Origin: Isoperla grammatica
Taxonomy: Eukaryota > Arthropoda > Insecta > Plecoptera > Perlodidae
DNA: 64,000 bases
Assembly: GCA_945910005.1 (NCBI GenBank)
Contig: OX246745.1
Coordinates: 8,782,765-8,846,764, forward strand
Direction: 5' to 3'
Of the stretch, positions 1 to 10,355 are shown piece after piece. The notes under the pieces are model-generated. The model had not been told where the DNA came from. It saw only the letters and a list, made by a program, of their open reading frames with translations, and did no database searches. Numbering within the stretch: position 1 is the stretch's first letter; each line of letters starts with the position of its first letter. The position numbers were made by a program, and so were the translations under genes.

Positions 1-1831
1 AACGCCAGCTGAAACATATTGTAGTAACAATGAACTACCAATCACATGCCATTGTGGCCTCCAATGTGGCCACCATGCACAATACTTGAATACACCTTAT
101 ACCGGCCGAACGGTTCATGTCTCTGCTATGTAAGTGGGAATAGTGAATACCCCTATCGGGATACACTCGAATTTATTTTCTCGATGTTTCGAACTCGAAA
201 GAATTGCAACATTTCTACATTTTTATTACATCGTTATTAGATCGTATCTTTATACTTAATGGAGAAATACCTATAATTATTTATTAACTCAATGTGTAAG
301 AGGAAATTCCCCCAATGACACCATCTGAAATCTCAAATCCAACATAAGCGCTCAAATAAATTCAAATTTGTTTGAATCGGCCTTGTTGATTGTTGATCAT
401 TTGTCTGCAAGTGTTCGCACTGTCCAATCACTGACTCACATGTTTCCTATTTGAAATATCTTTGATGATATTATCGCTCACTCGTCGACGGTGTTAGGAG
501 CCTATAGGGTTGGTTTAGTCACTTTAAATTAAAAAGTACCTCACTGTAAATGTCTTGTTACTGAGTGGGTAGACTCCTAAATATGATCATTATATTTTTT
601 ATTTATAAGTCGTCTTCGAACCAATCAGAAGGAATTTCATACTTTAGGAGGTGTGCGCATTTGGTTGTGTAAAAACTAAAATAAAAACTAAAAAATATTT
701 TAGTCATTACGTATTTTTTTGTAATCTAAATTAATTTATAATTAATTACTTATTACCCGGCTACGATCAAAATATTTTGATCATTTCATAAACATCACCC
801 ATCACCTCACGCGTCATATTACATCGCCTATTTATGTTCATTCTCATCGTCAATCATCACATGTCATCAGACATATTTTAATTAGTATTACATCAAATAT
901 TTATATGCCTTAGTATTAGTTTAAATTTACATGGATGCAGGACACAACCCTTGTGGATGGACCGTTGGCCCGCTTCCTGCATCCTTTCAAAATTAGGCAT
1001 TTATATTAAGTAATTACTTCCAATGTACAATGTCTGATATTGATAAATAAATAATAATAATAATAATAATCTAGTTGTTAAGTTTTTACAAAACCACATT
1101 TTGCACAGTTATCACTTTTTAATATTGTGAAGCGTTCTCAAGATATTAATTTAAAAAAACGTTAATTTCGAGTGGTTTTTATAGTGAGAATCACCTTTCC
1201 CCTTAATTAAGTTGAATCTCCTTCATAATTATGTATAATATGCGGATGCCCCATATAACTTATCACCCGTAATACGCTAACACTAGACTCGAGATCCGCT
1301 AGCTTGCATCCGCGAGTCCCTTCTTCCCTGAACCAGTGAACAGGAGCGTGGGCATTGTCGAATAATCTCCCCTCCCCCCCCCCCCCCCCCTCGCCGCCCA
1401 TCCATCCCTCCATCCATCTATTGTTACTCAAACAAATTGTAATTAGTCGTTCTAGCGTGTTCTTAATAGTATTTGTTACTGATCGATTTCAGTCTCTTTC
1501 AATATAAATTGTCATAAATGTCACTCACCAATGACAATGTGTCAACCTCCATTCAGGCAATATTGAAATCCTTTCTAGATAATGAATGGAGTACCTACGT
1601 AAGAAATAAGAGAATTAAATTAGTACTGACCAAACTGAGAAAACTCGGGTAGTCTATAACCGTATTCGTCAGGCAACTAACCATTACTATACTATACTAC
1701 TACCATTTTCTACTATACTGCTACTTTCTACGATCCGTAAAGTCGTTCCAGTGCACAATTGAAACAAGCACATCAGCCTGAATCGTCACTATTAGCAACG
1801 TTGCCAAAACCCCAAATATCATTAACAGTCT
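1..1831. other. Non-coding, no gene seen
   Basis: AT-rich DNA with only short chance ORFs. It contains a short (AAT)n at about 1046-1069 and a 17-base C-run at 1374-1390. Confidence 0.6.
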
Positions 1832-2111
1832 TAATAATAATCATTTTCCGTAGGAATCCCTGTTATAGGGTGCACACCAGCTTTACCTGATGTGCCCCTC
1901 TTCAGGTGACTAACTAGGTATATTAGGCTGTTTGGATAGTGGGGAAGGAATGTCCAAGAGGGCCAGTAGTATGACTCAATCCCAGAATTAGCCTATACGA
2001 CTGAGGAAAACCTCGGAAAGAACCTTCAGTCAGGACTGCCGGTGGCCGGAATCGAACCGGTGACCTCCCGAATTAGAATATCGCGTCTTACCGCTGAGCC
2101 ACCTCTACCGG
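1832..2111 (-). mobile_element. tRNA-derived SINE, family A, near full length
   Basis: Read on the minus strand, the element starts AGAGGTGGCTCAGCGG, has a pol III A box (TGGCTCAGCGGTAAG, plus coordinates about 2087-2101) and a B box (GGTTCGATTCC at 2048-2058). An unrelated body follows, and it ends ...GGGATTCCTACGG...ATTATTATT. The head resembles a tRNA but the body rules out a tRNA gene. At least four further family A copies or fragments occur in the window. Confidence 0.8.
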
Positions 2112-4411
2112 TATCAACAGCCTTGGCCTCATGAAGACGATTCCACATATCGAAATAACGGATACCAAGTCGGAAGCTAAATTCTAATCTAATACACTTT
2201 AATTCAGGGTCAATTTGCCTAAATGCGCCAAACCTAAATTTTGGGAACGGTTTTGACGTTTTTGGTGCAAATAAGGGAGGCTGAATTACTAGTATACCCC
2301 TCTCCCTCTAAAAAAAAAGCATTAAAACCAGTCTGCACCTGTATATTTTGATTCTCCCATACACGGATATAATCGGGCCAGGGGCGATACTGTGTATATT
2401 ATGCCTATGTGTTCCTTTCCCTGGAAGCCCAAGCATGACCAAGCCAGCGGCCTTGAGGAACTGCGCTTAGGGTTCACTTCTTGTCACCGAAATGAACTGG
2501 CAATCTCGATCTGAAAGTAGGTGGAACCTTCATGCTGTACTGACTTCAATGCTGCATGCATTCTAACGTATAGTAAGCCGGTAATTATTATGACTAAGCG
2601 AATCAAAACTTTCATTCATTTTATCTGAGATTCGTTATGGGTTTTATTGAATGTAAGGCCTATCCATTCAACTCGCGCTTCATGCTCAAAAATATATATT
2701 ACAGCATTCGAACGCCCTCCCCCTTCCCCCCCCCCCCCCCAACAGCTGCGACTTTCCCCAATATGTTGCTCTTGTAAACGCGGAACACCCGATTTCGGGC
2801 TGTAAAAATAAAATGGCTGTAAAATGGTTTTGAATTGTGCCTAAAAAAAAAAAATCAAAAATTTCATCCTATAGATAATTTATGCTCTTTGTTATTTAGG
2901 GTTTTTTATTCCAATAAATAGTTCTGTTTTGCAGATGTTCTTAATTAGGTGTGTGAAAGTGTCCAGCAACATCACATTACAAAAGTTAATCTAGAATATT
3001 ACAGTAACGCAAATATTGATTGGAACAAAGAAACATTTATAAGACAGAGGACTAAATACTCTACAGGATGATTATTTTGATTTACATTTGGGACAATTTA
3101 AATACATTTTAAAGCAAGTTTTACAGATTGAAATCGGTAGTTCCGCAGGCTGCGTGGACATACGGCCAAGGCAGACACTCGTTACATGTGTACTTGCTTA
3201 TAGAGAGTAGGTAGGTTATTGAAATAGTTATTCGTCCATTCCGCCCCCCCGTTCAAAATTGTATGGGCGACCTTGCACCCATACATGTGCATAAGTAATG
3301 ACCAGTTCATACAAAGTCGCAAGGTTGTCCTAGTCGTAAGATGTACGAAAGAGATTCGCGCAAAGATTCGACATTTTCGTTTACGCTCTTTGGCATATTT
3401 TGGTAATGTGAATGATAGGCTCTCTTTATGCATTATTGGCTGGTCGTAAGGTTTATGGTTTAGTAAAGTTAAACATTTTTCATTTTTCTTGTAGCAGCCA
3501 CAGAATTCCAATTTTATTTAAATTTAAATGTGATTTTGAAGATACGAACCAAATCATAAAATCCTCAAGTTTTCAAGTGTTGAACATTGAAGATTAGTAA
3601 TAAATGTCGAGCGTGAAGTGCTGAGGAAGGGAGGAACGAGTCGGGACATGTCCCCTCACGGGATTCAGGGAGGAAGGGATTATTGGACCGGTTTCCCGAT
3701 CGTCAATCTTATTCGTGAAACAACTTTTTAAACCCAAATAGATATAACTTGTTTGGATGTATTGACAGGAATAACTTAATTGAAATTAGTTATTGAAAGA
3801 AATGACAACAGATGACTAATTAGTGATTAGAGAAACATTTTCTTGCTTGAGAGAAAACAAGGAATAAAATTATTCAATACCTGGAAAGGAGGAGACTTTG
3901 GTTTAAATCCCAGTTGGAGTTCTTGGACATTTTTAATGTAATATGTGCTTTATATGGGCCTACTTAATGTTATTTTCTTGCTTATTAATTTATATTGATG
4001 ATATATTATATTTGTGCATGGTTGGTATTGTTTTATGTGTATGTGTGTGTGAACATGTTTTTTTTTATAATTTGTATGGCTGGGTATTTTAAGTCACGAT
4101 GCCAAGCGCGCAGATATTTACGATACGTGAATTACACCTCGTGTTTTTATAAACAAAACTTGTGAACATGTCTGGCATGGCATGAGCTTTTTTCTTGAGC
4201 CTTGTCGATTACTGAATGGTTCTCAAACAAGCTCAAGGTTAGGCAATCTGAATTACCACAAATTAAGGCACTCTTGGAGGCATTGACACAATATTTAACA
4301 ATTACGAGTTTTACATCGTTTTGATGCAAATCTGTGAACCGATCCTTCACGCAAGTTTCCTACTTGAGAAATGGGTCATGTTGGTACAATAGTCCAAAGC
4401 GCACGAGACCG
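2112..4411. other. Non-coding, no gene seen
   Basis: Apart from a C-run at 2726-2740 there is no clear structure. The 109-codon minus-strand frame at 3182-3511 matches nothing I know. Confidence 0.5.
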
Positions 4412-4668
4412 ATAGAGGTGGCTCAGCGGTAAGACGCGAGACTCTAATTCGGGAGGTCGCCGGTTCGATTTCGGCCACCGGCAGTCCTGACTGAAGGTTT
4501 TCCTCAGTCGTTAAAGCGAATGCTGGGATTGAGTCATATTATCAGCCCTCGGACATTCCTGCCCAACTATTCAAAACACCCTAATATTATACCTAGTGGT
4601 CACCTGACGAGGGGCACATCAAGTAAGGCTGTGTGCACCCTATAACAGTAAAGCCTACGTGATTGATT
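4412..4668 (+). mobile_element. tRNA-derived SINE, family A
   Basis: Same family as the copy at 1832-2111, in the opposite orientation. The A box is at 4419-4433 and the B box GGTTCGATTTC at 4462-4472. The body contains GGTTTTCCTCAGTCG and GGACATTCCTGCCC, and the end has GTGCACCCTATAACAG. The ATT tail is missing. Confidence 0.8.
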
Positions 4669-6715
4669 GATATTTGGGCCTAACGTCTCATATTTTTGCA
4701 ACGAGGCTAATCGAGACAATGAGTGGATGAAATAGGGGGATGTTTGGAGGGAAGAGGCAAGTAGGAGGGGGGGGGGGGAGAATAGGGGAAGGGGAGGATC
4801 AGGGAAAGGGGGAAGACGTGGACTGCCTTTCGTCTGGCTTCTCCGAAGAGTTATTATTATTGTCCGTGTGCAGAATGAATCGCGAGACTTTTCGAGTGCT
4901 AAAAGCCATCTCAATTAAAGTCACTCTCAAGGTAACGGAGACAAATTGTCACGGCCTAATAGATAATCCTAAACAAATCTATAATATCATCTGAGATAGA
5001 ACTAGGAAGTGAGGCGCGGATACTGACCTTGAACGAATCATTCATATCAAAGACCTCCCTTTTAACAAAGGCCCGTGAGTAAGTAATTGTAGTAATTATA
5101 AGCATGCTCGTGCCAGCCTCCCGATTTCGTGTGAAATCGTAAATTCTTTTACACCCCGGTGATTGCTCCGGCCTTGGCTACAAATTAATTACTCCTTCGC
5201 TTGATTCATCCTTTTCCCACGTTTTAGTCCCATGTATTTCTGTGAGCACATTGCAGCATTGTATCTTAATTTTGTAATTGGACCTCGACAACATCTCTCT
5301 CAAGGTAAAGTGGTTCTATCGTTTTGTTTGTTAGTCAATATTTATTTGTGCGGGTAACGAGACCGCCACTGGAAGGTTATGCTAAGTAAGTTACTCAAGA
5401 GTCGACGAGTACTTTACTAAACACTGAGGGTTTTCTGTTCTCGCTGTTCTGTGTTTAACAACGAAAGAAAACACCCGTACGTAGCTCTGCACCAGAACGA
5501 TTGGAGAAATACTCGTTGAAATCCAAGGAGCTGAAACCGTGCAAAGTTTGAACGAAAATCAAAATAATAAGACCCAGTATTATGAAGTGCAGCTAATAAG
5601 GAATGAGCTGCTCGTAGATCCTAATACTGGCTCTGAGTGTTGACGACACATTGTTAGTTTAATTAGTTTAGAGTAGTATAGTGTTCATACTTGTGCTTCT
5701 TTTACTTTAGTTCTAGTGTTTAGTTATAATAAGTACTGTAAGTTGTACTGTCTGAAACGGACAAATCTGCCACCGTATGGATGCAAACACATTTGCAGAA
5801 AACCGAGTAAATAAATAAGTAAATCAAATAGGTTGACAGAGAGGACACACTTCCAAGTCGTCAGCGATCGAGGCGGTCGCACAGAACAACATAACAATAG
5901 TGTTTCTTATTTGATTGGTTTAGAATCAAGATCCATATACTCCAATTGAAAGCTGAGTGAACAAACGCGCCAGGTTTCATTTCTTCCGTTAGCTTTTTTC
6001 TCACCACATCCCGTCGGTCGGGTAAATCTTATCAGCGACCCGAGTCGACAAAGAAGTTCTCCACAAAAGGAAACTGTTTTATCGACTCTGACTCTGCAGC
6101 GACTGCGATGCCATCTGTGCGGTAAAACTTGAACTACGTCGAGAATCAGCTGATTCTCCGCCCTCTTTTACAAAAACAATCATTGGATACTTTTAACTTG
6201 AAGGTTGATTTTAGGCATTTCTTGTTTGGAGTTGAAATGTCGACCGTTCGTAGTAAAACATTAGGTGTTTGCACTTTACAATTAGCGTATTACAGTACGA
6301 TACAAACTGTCGCTAAACTAGTGTCGTAATCGCTAGTTTGTGGGCGTTGCGATAAGCGAATACGTCTGCTACGTACAGTTTGTTGCGCAGCTGTTGCTGT
6401 CAAACGAACATTCAGGCCAGGCCATAGCAGGTGGGTGGGTGTGGCAGCTGTATTAATAGTTATAGTTGAAATACATATTGTTTTATATGAGTAGATTGCC
6501 TACAAGTGTTAAGTATAGCACCTCTTCATATACACGGAGCCTTATGTTCAAATATGTTAGCATTTATTGATTTTCGATGTCAAACGTTAGTTTCATAAAA
6601 TGATAGTAGGTAGCGTTACTAGTCATCCGGTGAAAGTCTATGGCGGGTATTTCATATGTGATAATTTGGCTTCCTCAATTTAATAACAAATATGGTTTAC
6701 TTTATTTTATTTCAG
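4669..6715. other. Upstream region of INPP1
   Basis: This must contain or lead to the INPP1 promoter and non-coding first exon, because coding exon 1 begins at an acceptor. The stretch at about 5850-6130 has more CpG than its surroundings and is the best candidate, but no core promoter motif stands out. A G-run lies at 4770-4779. Confidence 0.4.
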
Positions 6716-6929
6716 ATTTAAAATGAGTAGTACTTTCTTGAAAAGTTTGCTGAAAGTTTCGGAAAAGGCAGCAAATATAGCTAGAGTATGCAGAAGAAAT
6801 GAGCATTTATTTCAACTACTTGTGCAAGAAAAGAAAAGTGATGAGAAGAATCCAAGATTTGTGCAAGATTTTAAAACACTAGCTGATGTTTTAATACAAG
6901 AAATGGTTAAGCACGACATTGGGATACAG
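6716..6929 (+). CDS. INPP1: INPP1 coding exon 1 (with 7 bases of 5' UTR)
   Basis: The exon follows the acceptor TTATTTCAG at 6707-6715 and ends at CAG|GTATGA, so the donor starts at 6930. Coding begins at ATG 6723 and gives 69 codons ending in phase 0. It encodes the N-terminal helices with SEKAANIAR and DFKTLADVLIQEM. The intron that follows is 683 bp, of which 436 bp is an hAT-type MITE. Confidence 0.92.
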
Positions 6930-9270
6930 GTATGAAACTCTTTTTCGGCTATAATATCAGTGAAAATCACATGTGTATTTCTGAATATATACGGTACTCT
7001 ACTTGTTATGTAACTATTAGGAATGTCAACGATAACCACATATCGATAATATCGTATATCGATATTATTGCGATATGGCTAGCCATATCGCGATAATCAT
7101 ACGATATTAAATTCTGTGCGATATCCCTATAATCGCGGCGACTTGATTTCATATTTAAATTTGACGCCTACCCAACGTTAGCCGAGCGACCACCGACCAG
7201 CTGCCGAGTGCCCTCGTTCGATGTAGCCACAAGAAAACTATTCGCCACTACCCTCCCCCCCCCCCACCCCCACATATGACTCAATGTTAAAAAGTATAGT
7301 ATTAGTGCTTATTTCATAATATCACGACGATGTATCGCGACACAAATTGAAAATGCAATATCGAGAAGATTTTTTTTTGCGCCGATATTATCGCGAACTT
7401 TTTATTGTTGTTGCGATTATCGATATGGAATTTCATATCGTTTGACATTCCTAGTAACTATGCTAGATTTTTCAAAGATTGTTCGTATACCTACTTTTCC
7501 AAATTTGATATTATACTTTATATCCAATGGATTATTTCTATGCACTTGAAACTAGAATAAAGTAGAAGTTAATAATACGTAATGTCTATTAAAGAAGTGA
7601 ATTTATTTCCAGTTTCCTACGATTGCTCCTCACATCCGAGGAGAGGAGAGCAACAGTTTTAGCAACACACTGGGTGACACAATAACTGTTCGAGTCGAGT
7701 CTAGTCAAGAACGGACTGCAGCCTTGCTAAGCCAAGTCCTCGGAGGCAACGCGGAGGCGGCAGAACTTCTGGCATTAGAAGTCCACAAAGAAATTGAACT
7801 CGACCATATTAATATTGGGAGTGTAGAACTACCAATGAATCTGACGATACCGATTGATCAGTTGGGTATTTGGATCGATCCTATTGATTCCACTGCTGAG
7901 TATATTAGCGGGGAGGAGACTCCTTTAGTCGGAGACGTTCATCCGACCGGTCTCCGATGTGTGACAGTTTTGATTGGAGTGTTTGACAGGGCGACAGGAT
8001 CGCCTGTTATGGGAGTGGTCAATCAACCCTTCCACACACAAAGCGACTCACTGTAAGTTTACATCGAGTAATTTTATTTCATTCAAAGTGTTTTTGTTTT
8101 TGTTTTTGGTGTTGCTTTTGGAAAGAGTTGGATAGTAGGTATAGCCAAATGAGCTGTAAAGTTACTGCATTGCATTTTGAGCAATCTAACTGGTTTTAGT
8201 TTCAAGAACAGTAACCTTGAGCTGAGAGTAATCTATATGTGTAAAGTTATCCTTATGTGAAATAACAATATTTTATTCCAACTTGAAACTAAAACCAGTC
8301 AGATTGCTCTTAATGTAATGTACTAACTTTACAGCTCATTTAAAAGCCCCAAAATGTGCAAATAGTAATCGTATTTTCATGCTGATGTCAATTGGCGGGA
8401 GCATTTGATTGTTAGGATAGGATCCAACAGCTTAACTTTGAATTTGAACTGTAATTGAAGGTGACAAATGTGAAAAATGAATGGAACTTTGAAAAGATAG
8501 AATATAACTCAAATAATTTGTCTTGTATTTACAAATACAATGTAGACATTTTGACACAAAGTCTTGATCATTCAAAAGAAGATGGCCTAATCACATGGCT
8601 AAATGTGAACGTCAGTTTTGTGTGCATGTAGTTCGGCCGTTGTGGTAAGAAAAGGGTGTTAAGATTAGATGGTTTAAAGCAAGTCAACGTTCCATTTCTG
8701 CTTCTTGTATTAGTTATTGTTTATTCCCGTCCGACCCTTCCTACTGAATATAATATTTCGCTGGCTAGGTTATAGTTTGCTGTTGTGGATAAGATGAACA
8801 CAAAATATCACAAGTCTATCTTATCCCAGACTGTTTTTGTCCTCAGCGTATTCAGTTTTTACATTGCACGATGGGGACAAAGGCAAGTGCCGACTAAGGT
8901 CAATATTTTGCAGTGAAAGTGGATGAAGTGGGGTTGAAAGAGTCCCCATAATCAACACAAAGTGTTCTTTATACGGGTGTACCCCGGTGAGATTAATTAA
9001 GATAAACTATAAACTCAATGATTGTTTATTTAAGATTTAGATTTAGCATTTTAGAAGCTACCAAAGATCACGAAACATTTTTCTTCTGTTCGATGAAGCA
9101 GCCACATGTCTGCTACCCTATTATCAAAATTTGCTTTGGGCACTTGTATGGTCTTATGCAATGAATTCATTTACTCGTTGCTCATTTGATCCTGTGTATG
9201 AAACCTTACTGGTTCCGACCCCAGTAGCATTTACCAGGCTTCCTTTAGCTTGCGATATATTTAGCATTTG

Positions 9271-9321
<51 letters not shown>

Positions 9322-9607
9322 AGACGTAAATTTTCGTAGACAAACTGAGATGTTGGAGAGGGTTTTTGGGTATTAGTCCACGTTTTGTGAGGAGGTTGTT
9401 TTTTCACATACCTTTTTTCACAGCGTGTGTTGTCGTCGCGAACGCCTGGGCTCGACAGTCGAGCCCAGGCGTTCGCGACGACAACACACGCGACCCGGAC
9501 CTGTCACCTGATGATGCCGCAACATTTGTCGGCGAAACGTTGTGAAAAAAGGTATGTGAAAAAACAACCTCCTCACAAAACGTGGACTAATACCCAAAAA
9601 CCCTCTC

Positions 9608-9645
<38 letters not shown>

Positions 9646-10355
9646 AGGGTAGTAGTATAGACACTTTTCTTTACACTCCTTCGGATTCGTGCGTGAGTTG
9701 TTCGTTGTATGAATGAGGGCGAGATTCAAATTTCGAATATTTTTTTTTTATTATACAGTGTTAAATGTGTTTCAAAACTACAGCATTACTTATCAAATTA
9801 TTATATGTTATATCCTTAATTTTAATATAGGCCTATCGAATTTAATTTTTTAAATCAATATTTTAATAAGTTTCTGTTTTAATTTTCAGTTGGAAGGGTC
9901 AATGCCAATGGGGTATAAGGTACAAAGATATAAAGTTATCCTCGGTTTTCACCGATTCTACGCAATCTCAGCGTAAACACAAAGTGATAGCAATAAGTGC
10001 AAGCGAGAATCCCACGCTGAAAGCTCGTCTGTTAGCCGGAGGATATCATCTTGTCGAAGCCGCAGGCGCCGGTTATAAGCTGCTTTGTGTAGCCCTGGGC
10101 CGAGCCGACATCTACGTACTCTCCAAGGGAACCACGTTCCGATGGGACACCTGTGCTCCTCATGCCATCCTGTGTTCCCTAGGAGGAGACGTCATCAACT
10201 ATAAGCTGGCTATGGAATCTCCCGGACACTCCTTGGATGAGTTGGTTGTTAATTATCACGAACAAGTGAATGACTGGTGCAACCGTGATGGTATTATCGC
10301 GTTCACAAAGCCTGACGTGGCTCAAGATATAATTACTTTGCTGGCCAATCACTAA
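6723..10355 (+). CDS. INPP1: Inositol polyphosphate 1-phosphatase, three coding exons
   Basis: This spliced gene encodes a Mg2+-dependent, lithium-sensitive phosphatase that removes the 1-phosphate from inositol 1,4-bisphosphate and inositol 1,3,4-trisphosphate in cytosolic inositol recycling. Joining 6723-6929, 7613-8052 and 9890-10355 gives 371 codons including the TAA stop; vertebrate INPP1 is about 400 residues. The N-terminal block VSEKAANIAR (residues 12-21) and FKTLADVLIQEM (about 50-61) are typical of the family. The metal-binding signature is complete: GEES at 79-82, DPIDST at 158-163 and WDTCAPHAIL at 301-310, with GAGYK at 275-279. The start at 6723 lies just after a clear acceptor (TTATTTCAG) and matches the family N-terminus. 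No frameshift or stop interrupts the exons, so the gene looks functional. A non-coding 5' exon must lie upstream but I could not place it. Splice sites are inferred from consensus and reading frame, not from transcripts. Confidence 0.95.
7010..7461. mobile_element. hAT-type MITE in INPP1 intron 1, with 8-bp TSD
   Basis: The element spans 7018-7453 (436 bp). Its ends are TAGGAATGTCAACGATA and, on the other strand, TAGGAATGTCAAACGATA. Identical 8-bp copies of GTAACTAT flank it at 7010-7017 and 7454-7461, the target duplication length of the hAT superfamily. The interior is rich in ATCGATA/CGATAT motifs and has no coding capacity, so it is a non-autonomous copy. The perfect TSD suggests a fairly recent insertion. 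Confidence 0.85.
7613..8052 (+). CDS. INPP1: INPP1 coding exon 2
   Basis: The acceptor TTATTTCCAG ends at 7612 and the donor is CT|GTAAGT at 8053. The exon starts FPTIAPHIRGEES in phase 0 and ends after two bases of a leucine codon. It carries the acidic GEES pair and DPIDST, which together bind the catalytic magnesium ions. The first in-frame ATG is internal, so an annotation that begins the protein within this exon would lose the N-terminal third. Confidence 0.93.
8147..8341. mobile_element. 195-bp MITE-like foldback in INPP1 intron 2
   Basis: Sixty-base arms at 8147-8206 and 8282-8341 are inverted copies differing at 6 positions by my count. Both begin AAATGAGCTGTAAAGTTA. A 75-base spacer separates them. 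No convincing target duplication is visible, so the superfamily is undetermined. Confidence 0.65.
9273..9317. repeat. (AT)n microsatellite
   Basis: About 22 AT units lie just left of the nested palindrome at 9352-9611; a matching AT tract lies at its right edge. Confidence 0.95.
9352..9611. mobile_element. Nested palindromic element with hammerhead-like core (Penelope-like remnant?)
   Basis: Outer arms of 74 bases (9352-9425 and 9538-9611) are inverted copies with one mismatch. Inside, a perfect 34-base palindrome with a 1-base spacer occupies 9423-9491. The remaining 46 bases (9492-9537) hold CTGATGA at 9508-9514, a GCCG/CGGC stem (9516-9519 with 9530-9533) and GAAA at 9534-9537. These are in the order and spacing of a hammerhead ribozyme core, with the outer arms acting as stem III directly after GAAA. 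Penelope-like retroelements are known to carry hammerhead motifs and inverted ends. There is no reverse transcriptase here. Position 17 would be G, which is not a cleavable base, so this copy may be inactive. AT tracts flank both sides. Confidence 0.6.
9612..9640. repeat. (AT)n microsatellite
   Basis: An AT tract abuts the right arm of the nested palindrome exactly. With the tract at 9273-9317 it may mark insertion into, or expansion from, an AT target. Confidence 0.95.
9890..10355 (+). CDS. INPP1: INPP1 coding exon 3 (C-terminal)
   Basis: The acceptor AATTTTCAG ends at 9889. The first base completes the split leucine codon, and the exon continues WKGQCQWG, which is conserved in INPP1. GAGYK, the second aspartate motif WDTCAPHAIL and the TAA stop at 10353-10355 follow. 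It codes for 154 complete residues plus the last base of the shared leucine codon. The overlapping opposite-strand ORF at 10179-10376 is an antisense shadow. Confidence 0.93.

Noticed and set aside
4412..4490. tRNA gene (good A and B boxes)
   Set aside because: No complete cloverleaf, and the downstream body is shared with other copies: a SINE head.
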